From UBA6120 sp964495145 (GTDB lineage Bacteria > Bacillota_I > Bacilli_A > RFN20 > CAG-826), in contig CAZBUP010000023.1 of the NCBI GenBank assembly GCA_964495145.1, positions 1 through 19,036 of the forward strand: a stretch of DNA of 19,036 nt, given 5' to 3'. Positions 7,258 through 15,091 of the stretch are shown piece after piece (positions within the stretch are counted from its first letter, which is position 1; every line of letters begins with the position of its first letter). The notes beneath the pieces were generated by a model. That model saw only the letters and a program-made list of their open reading frames with translations. It did not search any database and was not told where the DNA came from. Position numbers and translations under genes: made by a program.

Positions 7258-8457
7258 ATGTCGAAAGTATTGGTCGTCGGGTGTGGCGCCGTCGCCACGG
7301 TCGCCATTCATAAACTTGCTCAAAACGCAGATGTTTTCACCGACATCGTCATATCCAGTCGCAGTCTAGGAAAATGCGCCGCCTTGGCTTCAAGCTTGAA
7401 AACCAAAGCCAACATCCAAATCGACCAAGTCGATGCCAACGATAAAAACAACGTGATAGCCCTCATTGAAAAACATCGACCCAATCTCGTCATGAACCTG
7501 GCGCTTCCTTATCAAAACATCCCCATCATGGAAGCGTGCATCGCCACGAAAACCCACTACATGGATACCGCTTGCGCCGAGGTGCCCGAGCGAGCCGGTT
7601 TCGAGTACGGCACCCAGTGGGTCTATCACGACAAATTCCGAGCCGCCGGCGTGATGGCTTTGCTTGGATGCGGCTTTGACCCGGGCGTCACCAGCGTTTT
7701 TTGCATGTACGCCAAAAAACATTACTTTGACCAAATTGACACGATTGACATTCTCGATGCCAACGGGGGCGATCACGGCTATCCATTTGCCACCAACTTC
7801 AATCCTGAAATCAATATCCGCGAAGTCACGCTGCCGGGCCGCTATTATGAAAACGGCACATATAGGCAAATACCCGCTTTAAGCGAAAAATACGCCTATC
7901 CATTCAAGGAAATCGGTTTGCGAGACATGTATTTGATGTATCACGAAGAGATCGAATCGCTCGCTAAATTCATCCCCGAAGCCAAACGTATCCGTTTCTT
8001 CATGAGTTTTGGGGAAAGCTACCTGCGTCATCTTCGCGCGCTTGAAGATGTCGGCATGACTTCGGTCGTCCCCGTCAAATTCAATGGGCAAGACATCGTT
8101 CCGCTGCAATTTTTGCGCGCCGTGCTGCCGGATCCTGCCACGTTGGGACCCCGCACCAAAGGTAAAACCAACATTGGATGCATCATCAACGGAACCAAGG
8201 CCGGACGGTCCGTTTCTTATCGCGTCTATAACGTCTGCGATCATGAAAACGCCTATCGGGAAACGGGCTCGCAAGCCGTTGCCTATACCACGGGGGTTCC
8301 GGCCATGATCGGGGCGATGATGATCTTGAAAGGGCATTGGCAGGGACAAGGCGTTTTTAACATCGAACAATTCGATCCCGATCCGTTCATGAAAGCACTA
8401 AACGAATGGGGTTTACCCTGGATTGAAGAATTCGATCCCCGCGGCATCGCCTCATGA
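7258..8457 (+). CDS. Carboxynorspermidine/carboxyspermidine dehydrogenase (saccharopine dehydrogenase family)
   Basis: A 399-residue NAD(P)H-dependent enzyme. It starts with a Rossmann beta-alpha-beta, VLVVGCGAVA (4-13), continues with VISSRS and the D-A-N-D segment, and has GCGFDPGVTSVF (137-148), the characteristic turn between domains in the saccharopine-dehydrogenase/carboxynorspermidine-synthase group. Family role: reductive condensation of L-aspartate semialdehyde with putrescine (giving carboxyspermidine) or 1,3-diaminopropane (giving carboxynorspermidine). The call over plain saccharopine dehydrogenase is settled by context: the next gene, overlapping by four bases (ATGA), is the matching decarboxylase, and the two genes after it make aspartate semialdehyde. 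AGAAGGAG (7243-7250) lies seven bases before the ATG. Which diamine is preferred cannot be read from the sequence. Confidence 0.88.
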   Translation: MSKVLVVGCGAVATVAIHKLAQNADVFTDIVISSRSLGKCAALASSLKTKANIQIDQVDANDKNNVIALIEKHRPNLVMNLALPYQNIPIMEACIATKTHYMDTACAEVPERAGFEYGTQWVYHDKFRAAGVMALLGCGFDPGVTSVFCMYAKKHYFDQIDTIDILDANGGDHGYPFATNFNPEINIREVTLPGRYYENGTYRQIPALSEKYAYPFKEIGLRDMYLMYHEEIESLAKFIPEAKRIRFFMSFGESYLRHLRALEDVGMTSVVPVKFNGQDIVPLQFLRAVLPDPATLGPRTKGKTNIGCIINGTKAGRSVSYRVYNVCDHENAYRETGSQAVAYTTGVPAMIGAMMILKGHWQGQGVFNIEQFDPDPFMKALNEWGLPWIEEFDPRGIAS

Positions 8458-9581
8458 AAATCAATCCATCGCTTAAAACGCCATACTACTTGATTGACGA
8501 AGCAGGCCTTGATGCCAATTTGGCGATCATTGAGGACATCAAACGCCGGACTGGCGCCAAAATACTTTTAGCCCAAAAAGCTTTTTCGAGCTATTATTTC
8601 TATCCTCAATTGGCGACATCGTTGGATGGCACCGCTTCGAGCGGGCTGTTTGAAGCCCGATTGGCTTACGAGCGCTTCGGCAAGGAAGTCCATGTGTTCT
8701 CGCCGGCTTACAAAGACGAGGAATTCGAGGAGCTACTGACGTATGCCGATCATTTCGTCTTCAATTCGAAGGCGCAATTGTTGCGCTATCAAGCACGGGT
8801 TCGCGCCAAAGGCAAAACGATCGGGGTGCGCATCAATCCCGAAATTTCGACTCAGGACGCCGCCCACGCCATGTACGACCCATGCGCTCCTTCATCGCGT
8901 TTTGGCATTAAACTAGAAGATTTCGATCAAGAGACGCTCAGCCACATTTCCGGTTTTCACTTTCACACGCTTTGTCAGCAAAACGCCGATGCCTTAGCGG
9001 TGACCCTTCAAGAAGTCGAACGCAAATTCGGGCCCTATCTCAAACAATTAAAATGGATCAACTTTGGCGGTGGCCACCATTTGACGAGGCCGGGCTATGA
9101 CATTGAATTGTTAGTCAAAACCATCAACGATTTCAAACATAAATACGGTTTAGAAGTTTATCTTGAACCGGGCGAAGCCATCGTGTTGAACGCCGGCTAC
9201 CTCGTCGCCACCGTGCTCGACGTCGTCAAAGCCGATTTGCCGGTGCTGATTCTCGACGCTTCGGCCACATGCCATATGCCCGACGTCATCGAGATGCCGT
9301 ATACGCCCCGAGTCGCAGGACAGCTAAGCGAAGGCGGGCGGCTTGTCAGATTAGCGAGCCATACCTGCCTGACGGGCGATAACTTTGGGGTCTATCGCTT
9401 TCCTACGATGCCAACCATCAACGAGAAAATCGTTTTTGAGGACATGGCCTTATACACCATCGTGAAGAACAATACGTTCAACGGCATGAACCTGCCTTCG
9501 ATATACGCCCGAAAAAAGGATGGCACCGACATCCTCGTCACCGCGTTCGGTTACGAAGACTTCATCAGGAGGTTATCGTGA
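8454..9581 (+). CDS. nspC: Carboxynorspermidine/carboxyspermidine decarboxylase
   Basis: A 375-residue PLP-dependent decarboxylase of the alanine-racemase fold type III group. Lys42 in LLAQKAF is the expected Schiff-base lysine. GFHFHTLCQ (167-175), the glycine-rich phosphate grip FGGGHHLT (204-211), EPGEAI (239-244) and CLTGDNFG (305-312, Cys305 and Asp309 supplied across the dimer) follow the family order. It removes the carboxyl from carboxyspermidine or carboxynorspermidine, giving spermidine or norspermidine, in the cytosol. The ATG overlaps the upstream stop as ATGA, a sign of translational coupling. Length is usual for NspC; ornithine and diaminopimelate decarboxylases are longer and lack this CLxGD context. 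Confidence 0.92.
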   Translation: MKINPSLKTPYYLIDEAGLDANLAIIEDIKRRTGAKILLAQKAFSSYYFYPQLATSLDGTASSGLFEARLAYERFGKEVHVFSPAYKDEEFEELLTYADHFVFNSKAQLLRYQARVRAKGKTIGVRINPEISTQDAAHAMYDPCAPSSRFGIKLEDFDQETLSHISGFHFHTLCQQNADALAVTLQEVERKFGPYLKQLKWINFGGGHHLTRPGYDIELLVKTINDFKHKYGLEVYLEPGEAIVLNAGYLVATVLDVVKADLPVLILDASATCHMPDVIEMPYTPRVAGQLSEGGRLVRLASHTCLTGDNFGVYRFPTMPTINEKIVFEDMALYTIVKNNTFNGMNLPSIYARKKDGTDILVTAFGYEDFIRRLS

Positions 9582-9582
9582 T

Positions 9583-10917
9583 ATGAAACCTGTCAAAGTC
9601 GCTAAATTCGGCGGCGCTTCAATGGCTGACGGCGCCTCGGTGGCGTTAGTGGCCGACATTATCAAAAAAGACCCCGAACGAAAATTCATCGTCGTGTCGG
9701 CGCCCGGCAAAAACGAGCAGTATCCGGTCAAAGTGACCGACATGCTTATCGAATTGGCCGATGACATCGTCCAGCGGCAAGACTCCGCCAAGTTCGACGC
9801 GATTGCCCGTCGCTTCGTCGAAATTGCCCAGTATTTAAAGTTGAAATTGGATTACGAAAAAATACTGCAGGAAGTCCTGAGGCAAATGCTCCGGGTGCGC
9901 ACCGTCGAATACATCGTTTCGCGTGGCGAATACCTCAGCGCGCTTTTCCTCGCCGACTATTTGGGATATGAATTTGTCGACGCGACCGAAGTCATTCGAT
10001 TCCGCGGCCGGCTCATCGACAACAACAATACCCGAAAACTTGCCCGAAAAACCCTCAAAAACCGCGAATACGTGGTGATTCCCGGCTTTTATGGGGCGAC
10101 TTCGTTAGGAGAAATTCGCTTGTTGACGCGTGGCGGATCTGATGTCACTGGGGCGATGGTGGCCCAGGCGATGCGGGCCAAACTTTATGAAAACTGGACC
10201 GACGTCGATGGTTTTTACACCTGCGACCCACGCATCGTCCCCCATCCCAAAATGATGGAAGTGCTCACCTACAAAGAATTGCGCATCCTGTCATTCATGG
10301 GCGCCAGCGTGCTGCATAGCAATACGGTCTTGCAACTGACCAAGGAAGACATCCCCATCAACGTCCGCAATACGTTCAACCAAACTTGCGAAGGGACCTT
10401 TATTTACCATACGCTTCCATCGGACCGGCCACGGCCACCGATCACTGGGATTGCCGGGCTGAAAAACTTCACGAAAATCGTGATTGAAAAAGATGCCATG
10501 AGCGAAATCGTCGGGTTTGACCGCAAAGTGCTTTCCATCTGCGAGAAAATGGATATTAACGTCGAACATTTTCCAAGTGGCACCGACACCTTTTCGCTGA
10601 TGATCGAGTCGAAATACCTTCAAGGCGACAAGAAGACGATTTTGATCAACGCCATTAAAAAAACCTTAAAACCGGATTTGGTCGAGACCTCGGACAACAT
10701 TTCGCTAATCGCCATCGTCGGCCGCAACTTGATGGCCAACAAGTACAACATGCTGAATTTATTCAGCGCCCTGGTCAACTCCAACATCAACCTCCGGATG
10801 ATCGATTACGGCAGCAACGGGCTTTATATCGTCATTGGTGTCGATGACGAAGATTATACTTACGCCATCAACGCCATCTATAACGAGTTTCTCTATGATG
10901 AGGACGAAGAGCAATGA
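9583..10917 (+). CDS. Aspartate kinase
   Basis: A 444-residue monofunctional aspartokinase making L-4-aspartyl phosphate from aspartate and ATP. The kinase domain begins VAKFGGAS (6-13), where the family usually has KFGGSS or KFGGTS. It continues with the RGGSD-VTGA loop (about 183-190), WTDVDGFYTCDPR and LHSNTVLQL. The last 150 residues form two ACT-like regulatory modules, including ISLIAIVGRNL and the NINLRMIDYGS strand. An in-frame ATG 63 bases upstream lies inside nspC and adds unrelated sequence. I therefore use 9583, one base after the nspC stop, with AGGAGG (9567-9572) ten bases upstream. Its position between the polyamine genes and asd, with no lysine, threonine or diaminopimelate gene nearby, suggests a dedicated isozyme feeding spermidine synthesis; that dedication is inference. 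Confidence 0.93.
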   Translation: MKPVKVAKFGGASMADGASVALVADIIKKDPERKFIVVSAPGKNEQYPVKVTDMLIELADDIVQRQDSAKFDAIARRFVEIAQYLKLKLDYEKILQEVLRQMLRVRTVEYIVSRGEYLSALFLADYLGYEFVDATEVIRFRGRLIDNNNTRKLARKTLKNREYVVIPGFYGATSLGEIRLLTRGGSDVTGAMVAQAMRAKLYENWTDVDGFYTCDPRIVPHPKMMEVLTYKELRILSFMGASVLHSNTVLQLTKEDIPINVRNTFNQTCEGTFIYHTLPSDRPRPPITGIAGLKNFTKIVIEKDAMSEIVGFDRKVLSICEKMDINVEHFPSGTDTFSLMIESKYLQGDKKTILINAIKKTLKPDLVETSDNISLIAIVGRNLMANKYNMLNLFSALVNSNINLRMIDYGSNGLYIVIGVDDEDYTYAINAIYNEFLYDEDEEQ

Positions 10918-11903
10918 AGCCGATCAGCCTAGCCATCGTCGGGGCGACCGGAGTCGTCGGGCGGAAATTCTTGGAAGTGCTTGAAGAGCGGCATATTCCC
11001 ATTTCCAAGATGACGCTATTTGCGTCCGGCCGCAGCGCCGGGCAACGCTTGGACTATCAAGGTCAATGTTGCGAGGTCATCGAATTGAACGAAACGAACG
11101 TGCGTCTGCATCCGGCGGATTATGCCTTATTCAGCGCCGGGGCCGACGTTTCAAGGCAATATGCCCCTTTGTTCGTCGCCCAAGGAACGATCGTCATTGA
11201 CAACTCCAGCGCTTGGCGCATGGATGAAACGGTCCCTTTAGTCGTTCCCGAAGTCAATCCCGAGGACGCTTTCGCCCACCGCGGCATCATTGCCAATCCC
11301 AACTGTTCGACGATTCAAGCCGTGGTTGCCTTGAAGCCCTTGCAAGACCATTATCCCCTCAAGCGAGTCGTCATTTCCACCTATCAGGCCGTCAGCGGCG
11401 CGGGTCAAAGAGGCATCGATGATTTGCTGCATGAAACGAATCTCAAATTCCCCTATCCGATTTTCCGAAATCTCATTCCCCATATCGACGTTTTCCTTAA
11501 TAACGGCAATACCAAAGAAGAAGAAAAAATGATGTTCGAAACCCGCAAGATCATGCATTTGCCACACCTAAAAGTCAGCGCCACCGCGGTGCGGGTACCG
11601 GTATTGAACGGACACAGCGAAAGCATCAATGTCGAATTTGAACAAAGTTACGATCTGGCTTCCGTGAAAAAAGCTTTGGCCGAGGCTCCCGGCGTTGTCG
11701 TCGTCGATGAGCCGGCCACGAATGGGTATCCCATGCCTTTATACGCCTCGGGACATGATCAAGTGTTCGTCGGGCGCATCCGCGACGACGCCTCCCTTGA
11801 ACATGGACTCAACCTGTTCGTCGTCGCCGACAACATCCGAAAAGGAGCGGCTACCAACGCCATCCAAATTTTGGAACTGCTGCTGAGTCGTCGCGGGCAA
11901 TAA
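10914..11903 (+). CDS. asd: Aspartate-semialdehyde dehydrogenase
   Basis: A 329-residue NADPH-dependent enzyme that reduces aspartyl phosphate to L-aspartate 4-semialdehyde. It shows the nucleotide-binding GATGVVG (10-16), SAGADVS, the catalytic Cys131 in NPNCST, QAVSGAGQRG (158-167), and RVPVLNGHSES with the active-site base His234 and substrate-binding Arg227. Length matches the bacterial family. The start overlaps the aspartate kinase stop by four bases (ATGA), so the two consecutive enzymes are translationally coupled. Its product is the direct co-substrate of the first enzyme of this operon. Confidence 0.95.
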   Translation: MKPISLAIVGATGVVGRKFLEVLEERHIPISKMTLFASGRSAGQRLDYQGQCCEVIELNETNVRLHPADYALFSAGADVSRQYAPLFVAQGTIVIDNSSAWRMDETVPLVVPEVNPEDAFAHRGIIANPNCSTIQAVVALKPLQDHYPLKRVVISTYQAVSGAGQRGIDDLLHETNLKFPYPIFRNLIPHIDVFLNNGNTKEEEKMMFETRKIMHLPHLKVSATAVRVPVLNGHSESINVEFEQSYDLASVKKALAEAPGVVVVDEPATNGYPMPLYASGHDQVFVGRIRDDASLEHGLNLFVVADNIRKGAATNAIQILELLLSRRGQ

Positions 11904-11952
11904 TGGCTCGTTCATTGCTTTATATTGGCTACACTCAATACTGAATCGTAGT

Positions 11953-11990
11953 AAAAAGCAGACGCTAAAATGGACTGGCATCTGCCTTTT
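11953..11990. terminator. Terminator shared by the polyamine operon and osmC
   Basis: AAAAAGCAGA pairs with TCTGC-C-TTTT across an 18-base loop with one bulged C. It lies between convergent genes and is T-rich after the stem on both strands (TTTT on plus, TTTTT on minus). The stem is short and imperfect. Confidence 0.55.
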
Positions 11991-12017
11991 GTCTTGGATT
12001 GACTGAGGAACGGCGGT

Positions 12018-12413
12018 CTATTTGATGAACTTCAGATCCAAAGTTATGTCGGCCACTTGCTTGATCGTCTCGTGAATCGAGCAGTACTTGGCCCCGAGTT
12101 CCGCGGCCGAGCGCAAGCCCGTTTCGTTGCTTGGTTCTTTAATGGCAAATTCAATCAAGACGGTCTTCAGCGTGGTCGGTGGCGTTTCCCTTTTTTCACC
12201 CGAAACCGCGATGGTCGCCTCTTTAAAGGTCAACCGTTTCTTTTTGGCGATGGTGAGAAAAGTCGAATAGAAGCATGACGCCAACGCGCCGAATAAAAGA
12301 TGGTAGGGCATCGCCCCATTGGGCTGCGAGCCCAAGGTCACTGTGGCCGTCGGCGATTCGAGGGTGCCGACGTATTGGGGATCGAACTTGACGACGACGG
12401 TATCTGTTTTCAT
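12018..12413 (-). CDS. OsmC/Ohr-family protein
   Basis: A 131-residue protein of the OsmC fold, whose better-known members reduce organic hydroperoxides with a pair of cysteines. Two cysteines sit where the family has them: Cys47 in ALASCFYSTF at the start of the central helix, and Cys111 in KYCSIHETI. The helix segment NGAMPYHLLFGALASC is characteristic. Some subfamilies with this fold have no proven peroxidase activity, so the substrate is open. AGAGG lies seven bases before the ATG. It is transcribed away from the lipoprotein end by 122 bases and converges on the polyamine operon. The 122 bases upstream contain no clear promoter. Confidence 0.85.
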   Translation of the reverse strand: MKTDTVVVKFDPQYVGTLESPTATVTLGSQPNGAMPYHLLFGALASCFYSTFLTIAKKKRLTFKEATIAVSGEKRETPPTTLKTVLIEFAIKEPSNETGLRSAAELGAKYCSIHETIKQVADITLDLKFIK

Positions 12414-12535
12414 GATGAAACCTCTTTTTGATTGGGTCTACTTACCAATAAGCATACCAAAGAACGCGTTTGATCCGGCTTAAAAAGCAAGCGATGGCAC
12501 GATGCGTCTACGATATGGCTTTGAAAACGATTTCT

Positions 12536-14590
12536 TTATGAAGGAGAATACGTGCCGGTCGACATCGGGATGCCGAGGGCATCGACGACTGAATAATATT
12601 CCCAGGAGGTCACGTCGGCCAAGTTCAGATAGACATGGCCGCAGTCATCGCCGAAATATGGGTTGTTGCTCAAATCCAGATTGTCGATGTAAACCGAGAA
12701 GGTGTCGGTTTCGCCGAGAATGGGGGTGACGCTGAGCGAGGCGGCCGTCAGGTCGATCAAGACGACCGTTTCCAAATCAGGGGCTTGGATGTAGCCGATT
12801 TCGCAAGCGCCCGTCAGTGTGAGGTTATTGATATAAATCAAGCGCAGGGCGGCGAAATCATCGCCCAAACGGCTGACGCGCAGGTTGGCGAAACTGCAAT
12901 TCGTAATCGATATTTCTTCAAGAACGGGGAAGGTTGAATCTTCGTCCCCAATCCCCAAATCACCCGTAAGGGTGACGTCATCAAAACTCAATTCGGTCAG
13001 TTCGGGGAATTCGGTTTGCCGCAGGCCGATCCGAATCGAGTTGGCATCCACGTGGCTCAACGCAATCGTTTCCAAGTGGGCGAAGACGTCGGTGTCGGTG
13101 CCGAGCGTGATGACGCTGAGCGTCGTCATGTTTCGAAGTTCGATGGCCGTCAAATTGGGATGATGGTCGTCAATCACGATCGAGGGGCTGAAATCTCCGA
13201 AAGTGATCCCGTCAAGAATGAAGGAAGTCAAGGCCGAAGGATAAGTCGTCCCTCCATGGAACTGGACGGTTTTCACCGTCGATCCGGTCAGGTCAAGGTT
13301 CCCGATGATTGAGCCTCGGACGTCGATATAGTCATAGGTGCCGTCGGTCAAACTCAGCAAAGCCGGGGTCTCGGCCGGGGCTTTGCTTCCGGCGATGGCG
13401 ACGTTGCCGAGGATGGTCGCGTCGGCGCTAATGGCGGTCAGTTTCGTAAAAGCGTTGCTCTCGTTTCCAAAGTAAAGGTCGCCGATGAACGACTCATCGA
13501 TATCCAGTGCGGCCAATTTCGGGAACGGATAGCCCAGGTTATCGTGGCCGATTTGAATCATCCCCAAAGAGGAACTTTCGATGGTTATCGCCGATAATTC
13601 GGGGAAAGCGTACAATGATGGGCTGGCTGCCGTCACGAAGGCGTCATAGTCGGCATCGTCAATGATGGAGTTCTCGGATAGGAACAAGTAGTATCCCGAG
13701 CAACCGTCGATGGCCATCGAGGTCAAAAGGCTGAATTGGCCATTGATCGTCAAATGTTTGTAGTAGGGATTCAGGATCGGCGGTTCGAAATCAAGCCCGG
13801 AGACGTTGATCGTCGTCAACAAAGGGAAATCCCCCAAGATGAAGACGTCTTCCGAAGCGCCGTTGATCGTCAAGTCGGTAATCCAATCCAAATCTTCGAG
13901 ATAGATGCTCCGTATCCCATAGCCGTTGATGGCGACGGGAATCACGAAGTCGGTTTCCCCGGCGGCCTCCGCCGAGGTGTATTCAGGCGTGCCCGGTTTA
14001 ATGACGACGTCAATCAAACCGTCGGTCAGTTCGACTTGATAGCCGAGGTCAGCGTCGAAATAATTGACGGCGTGCACCTGGAAATTCAAGACGGTGGTCG
14101 CGTTGTCGGGAATGTCGGCCGGGAAAGTCCCGTCGACGGTGTCCCGCGAAAACAGGATTTTCGTGAGCGAGATGGTTCGATCGGACAAATACGTGTCGTG
14201 TTCGGTGGAACCGGGAATCGTCAACGAGACCGTCGTCGTATAACTATCGTCGGACTCGACTTTGATGCTGGAGGTGGCGTGGTAGGTTTCCGATTGGTCG
14301 GTGTAAACGCAAGGTCCAAGCAGGCTGTCGTCAACTTCGACGCTATAGAGCAAATCGTAGTTCAAGCCGTTGGTCTCCACCACGACGGTGAAATCCATGT
14401 GGCTGAAGATGTCTTCGTCATATGCTTCCAACGATTTCGGATGGTTCTTGGCCGATAATGACGTGGGAACCACCACCTCATCGTCGTCAAGACGCATGTC
14501 GACGAACTCGGGCGGGTCCTTGATACTCCCGCAGCTGGAAAACAGGGGCAGGCAAAGCAAAAAGGTTAACCAATACCATGATTTTTTCAT
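12536..14590 (-). CDS. Large surface lipoprotein with leucine-rich-like repeats
   Basis: A 684-residue protein starting MKKSWYWLTFLLCLPLFSSC, a short basic n-region, hydrophobic core and a lipobox-like FSSC with Cys20 as the likely lipidated residue, so it should be anchored outside the membrane. Residues about 30-215 look like beta-rich domains. From about 225 to 650 runs a series of units of 24-28 residues with the approximate pattern FPxLxxIxIxxxxLxxIxIGxxxxx. Clear units begin FPELSAITI, FPKLAALDI, FTKLTAISA, PNLTAIELR, FAHLETIAL, FPELTELSF, FPVLEEISI and FAALRLIYI. Two strands per unit suggest a solenoid of the leucine-rich-repeat kind. Composition is acidic and rich in Thr/Ser/Asp. A role in adhesion or ligand binding is plausible by analogy only; I recognise no named family. 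AAGGAG precedes the ATG by six or seven bases. It appears monocistronic. Confidence 0.75.
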   Translation of the reverse strand: MKKSWYWLTFLLCLPLFSSCGSIKDPPEFVDMRLDDDEVVVPTSLSAKNHPKSLEAYDEDIFSHMDFTVVVETNGLNYDLLYSVEVDDSLLGPCVYTDQSETYHATSSIKVESDDSYTTTVSLTIPGSTEHDTYLSDRTISLTKILFSRDTVDGTFPADIPDNATTVLNFQVHAVNYFDADLGYQVELTDGLIDVVIKPGTPEYTSAEAAGETDFVIPVAINGYGIRSIYLEDLDWITDLTINGASEDVFILGDFPLLTTINVSGLDFEPPILNPYYKHLTINGQFSLLTSMAIDGCSGYYLFLSENSIIDDADYDAFVTAASPSLYAFPELSAITIESSSLGMIQIGHDNLGYPFPKLAALDIDESFIGDLYFGNESNAFTKLTAISADATILGNVAIAGSKAPAETPALLSLTDGTYDYIDVRGSIIGNLDLTGSTVKTVQFHGGTTYPSALTSFILDGITFGDFSPSIVIDDHHPNLTAIELRNMTTLSVITLGTDTDVFAHLETIALSHVDANSIRIGLRQTEFPELTELSFDDVTLTGDLGIGDEDSTFPVLEEISITNCSFANLRVSRLGDDFAALRLIYINNLTLTGACEIGYIQAPDLETVVLIDLTAASLSVTPILGETDTFSVYIDNLDLSNNPYFGDDCGHVYLNLADVTSWEYYSVVDALGIPMSTGTYSPS

Positions 14591-14617
14591 ATGTTTCTCC
14601 TTGAAGGTTAATTACAT

Positions 14618-14672
14618 GGACACCCATGCAGAAACAACAATTATGACGATGGAAGCGAACCGCAGCGGTTCG
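14618..14672 (+). repeat. 55-bp direct repeat, left copy, at scaffold gap edge
   Basis: Identical over all 55 bases to 14773-14827. It ends in CGAACCG-CAG-CGGTTCG, a perfect seven-base-arm inverted repeat abutting the N run. It falls in the 5' leader of the lipoprotein gene. Confidence 0.95.
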
Positions 14673-14772
14673 NNNNNNNNNNNNNNNNNNNNNNNNNNNN
14701 NNNNNNNNNNNNNNNNNNNNNNNNNNNNNNNNNNNNNNNNNNNNNNNNNNNNNNNNNNNNNNNNNNNNNNNN
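14673..14772. other. Assembly gap of exactly 100 N
   Basis: One hundred undetermined bases between the two copies of a 55-bp identity. A round 100 is the usual placeholder for unknown gap length, so real distance may be zero or even negative. Reading frames drawn through it are not meaningful. Confidence 0.99.
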
Positions 14773-14827
14773 GGACACCCATGCAGAAACAACAATTATG
14801 ACGATGGAAGCGAACCGCAGCGGTTCG
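14773..14827 (+). repeat. 55-bp direct repeat, right copy, at scaffold gap edge
   Basis: Second exact copy of 14618-14672, starting at the first base after the N run. Its inverted repeat CGAACCG-CAG-CGGTTCG (14811-14827) would form a stem at the 5' end of the lipoprotein transcript, about ten bases after the predicted start. Confidence 0.95.
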
Positions 14828-14842
14828 TCTAAGGATAGTTTC

Positions 14843-14871
14843 AATATAGCACGCACCCCCGGGTATGACAA
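14843..14871 (-). promoter_or_regulatory. Promoter of the lipoprotein gene
   Basis: On the minus strand TTGTCA (14871-14866) and TATATT (14848-14843) are 17 bases apart. Transcription would start near 14836 and run through the hairpin-bearing repeat into the lipoprotein gene. If the gap is only an overlap of contig ends, the leader would be about 90 bases. A second isolated TATAAT (14897-14892) lies inside TTCGAT-TAT-ATCGAA but has no -35. Between 14903 and 15039 I see nothing nameable. Confidence 0.55.
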
Positions 14872-15039
14872 GGAAGCCAGGCCGGCATTCGATTATATCG
14901 AATTTGATATGGCACGGACCGCATGGTGACGGACTCGGGCAATCTTCAAAGATGGCATGGCGTTCGGCACTAATAAAAAAAACACGAAACGAACTGGGTT
15001 TTGAGGTTCTTTTGCAAAAAATAGAAACGGAAACCAACA

Positions 15040-15068
15040 AAAAATGGATTCATTGCGAATCCATTTTT
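15040..15068. terminator. Terminator after the mscS-like gene, symmetrical
   Basis: AAAAATGGATTC and GAATCCATTTTT form a perfect 12-base stem around ATTGC. The A and T runs make it usable on both strands. It lies 23 bases past the end of the minus-strand channel gene. Confidence 0.88.
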
Positions 15069-15091
15069 AGGCGGAATTTGACTGTAAAATC

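Noticed and set aside
7224..7313. A 29-codon arginine-rich reading frame overlapping the start of the polyamine operon, resembling a regulatory upstream ORF
   Set aside because: No ribosome binding site precedes its ATG (AAAAATCACC), and Arg richness can arise from reading the GC-rich start of the dehydrogenase gene out of frame.
7258..8457. Saccharopine dehydrogenase of lysine metabolism
   Set aside because: Same family, but the overlapping decarboxylase and the aspartate-semialdehyde genes fit carboxy(nor)spermidine synthesis; no lysine pathway partner is present.
14618..14827. A CRISPR or tandem-repeat array at the two 55-bp copies
   Set aside because: Only two copies exist, placed exactly at the edges of an N run, which points to an assembly join rather than an array.
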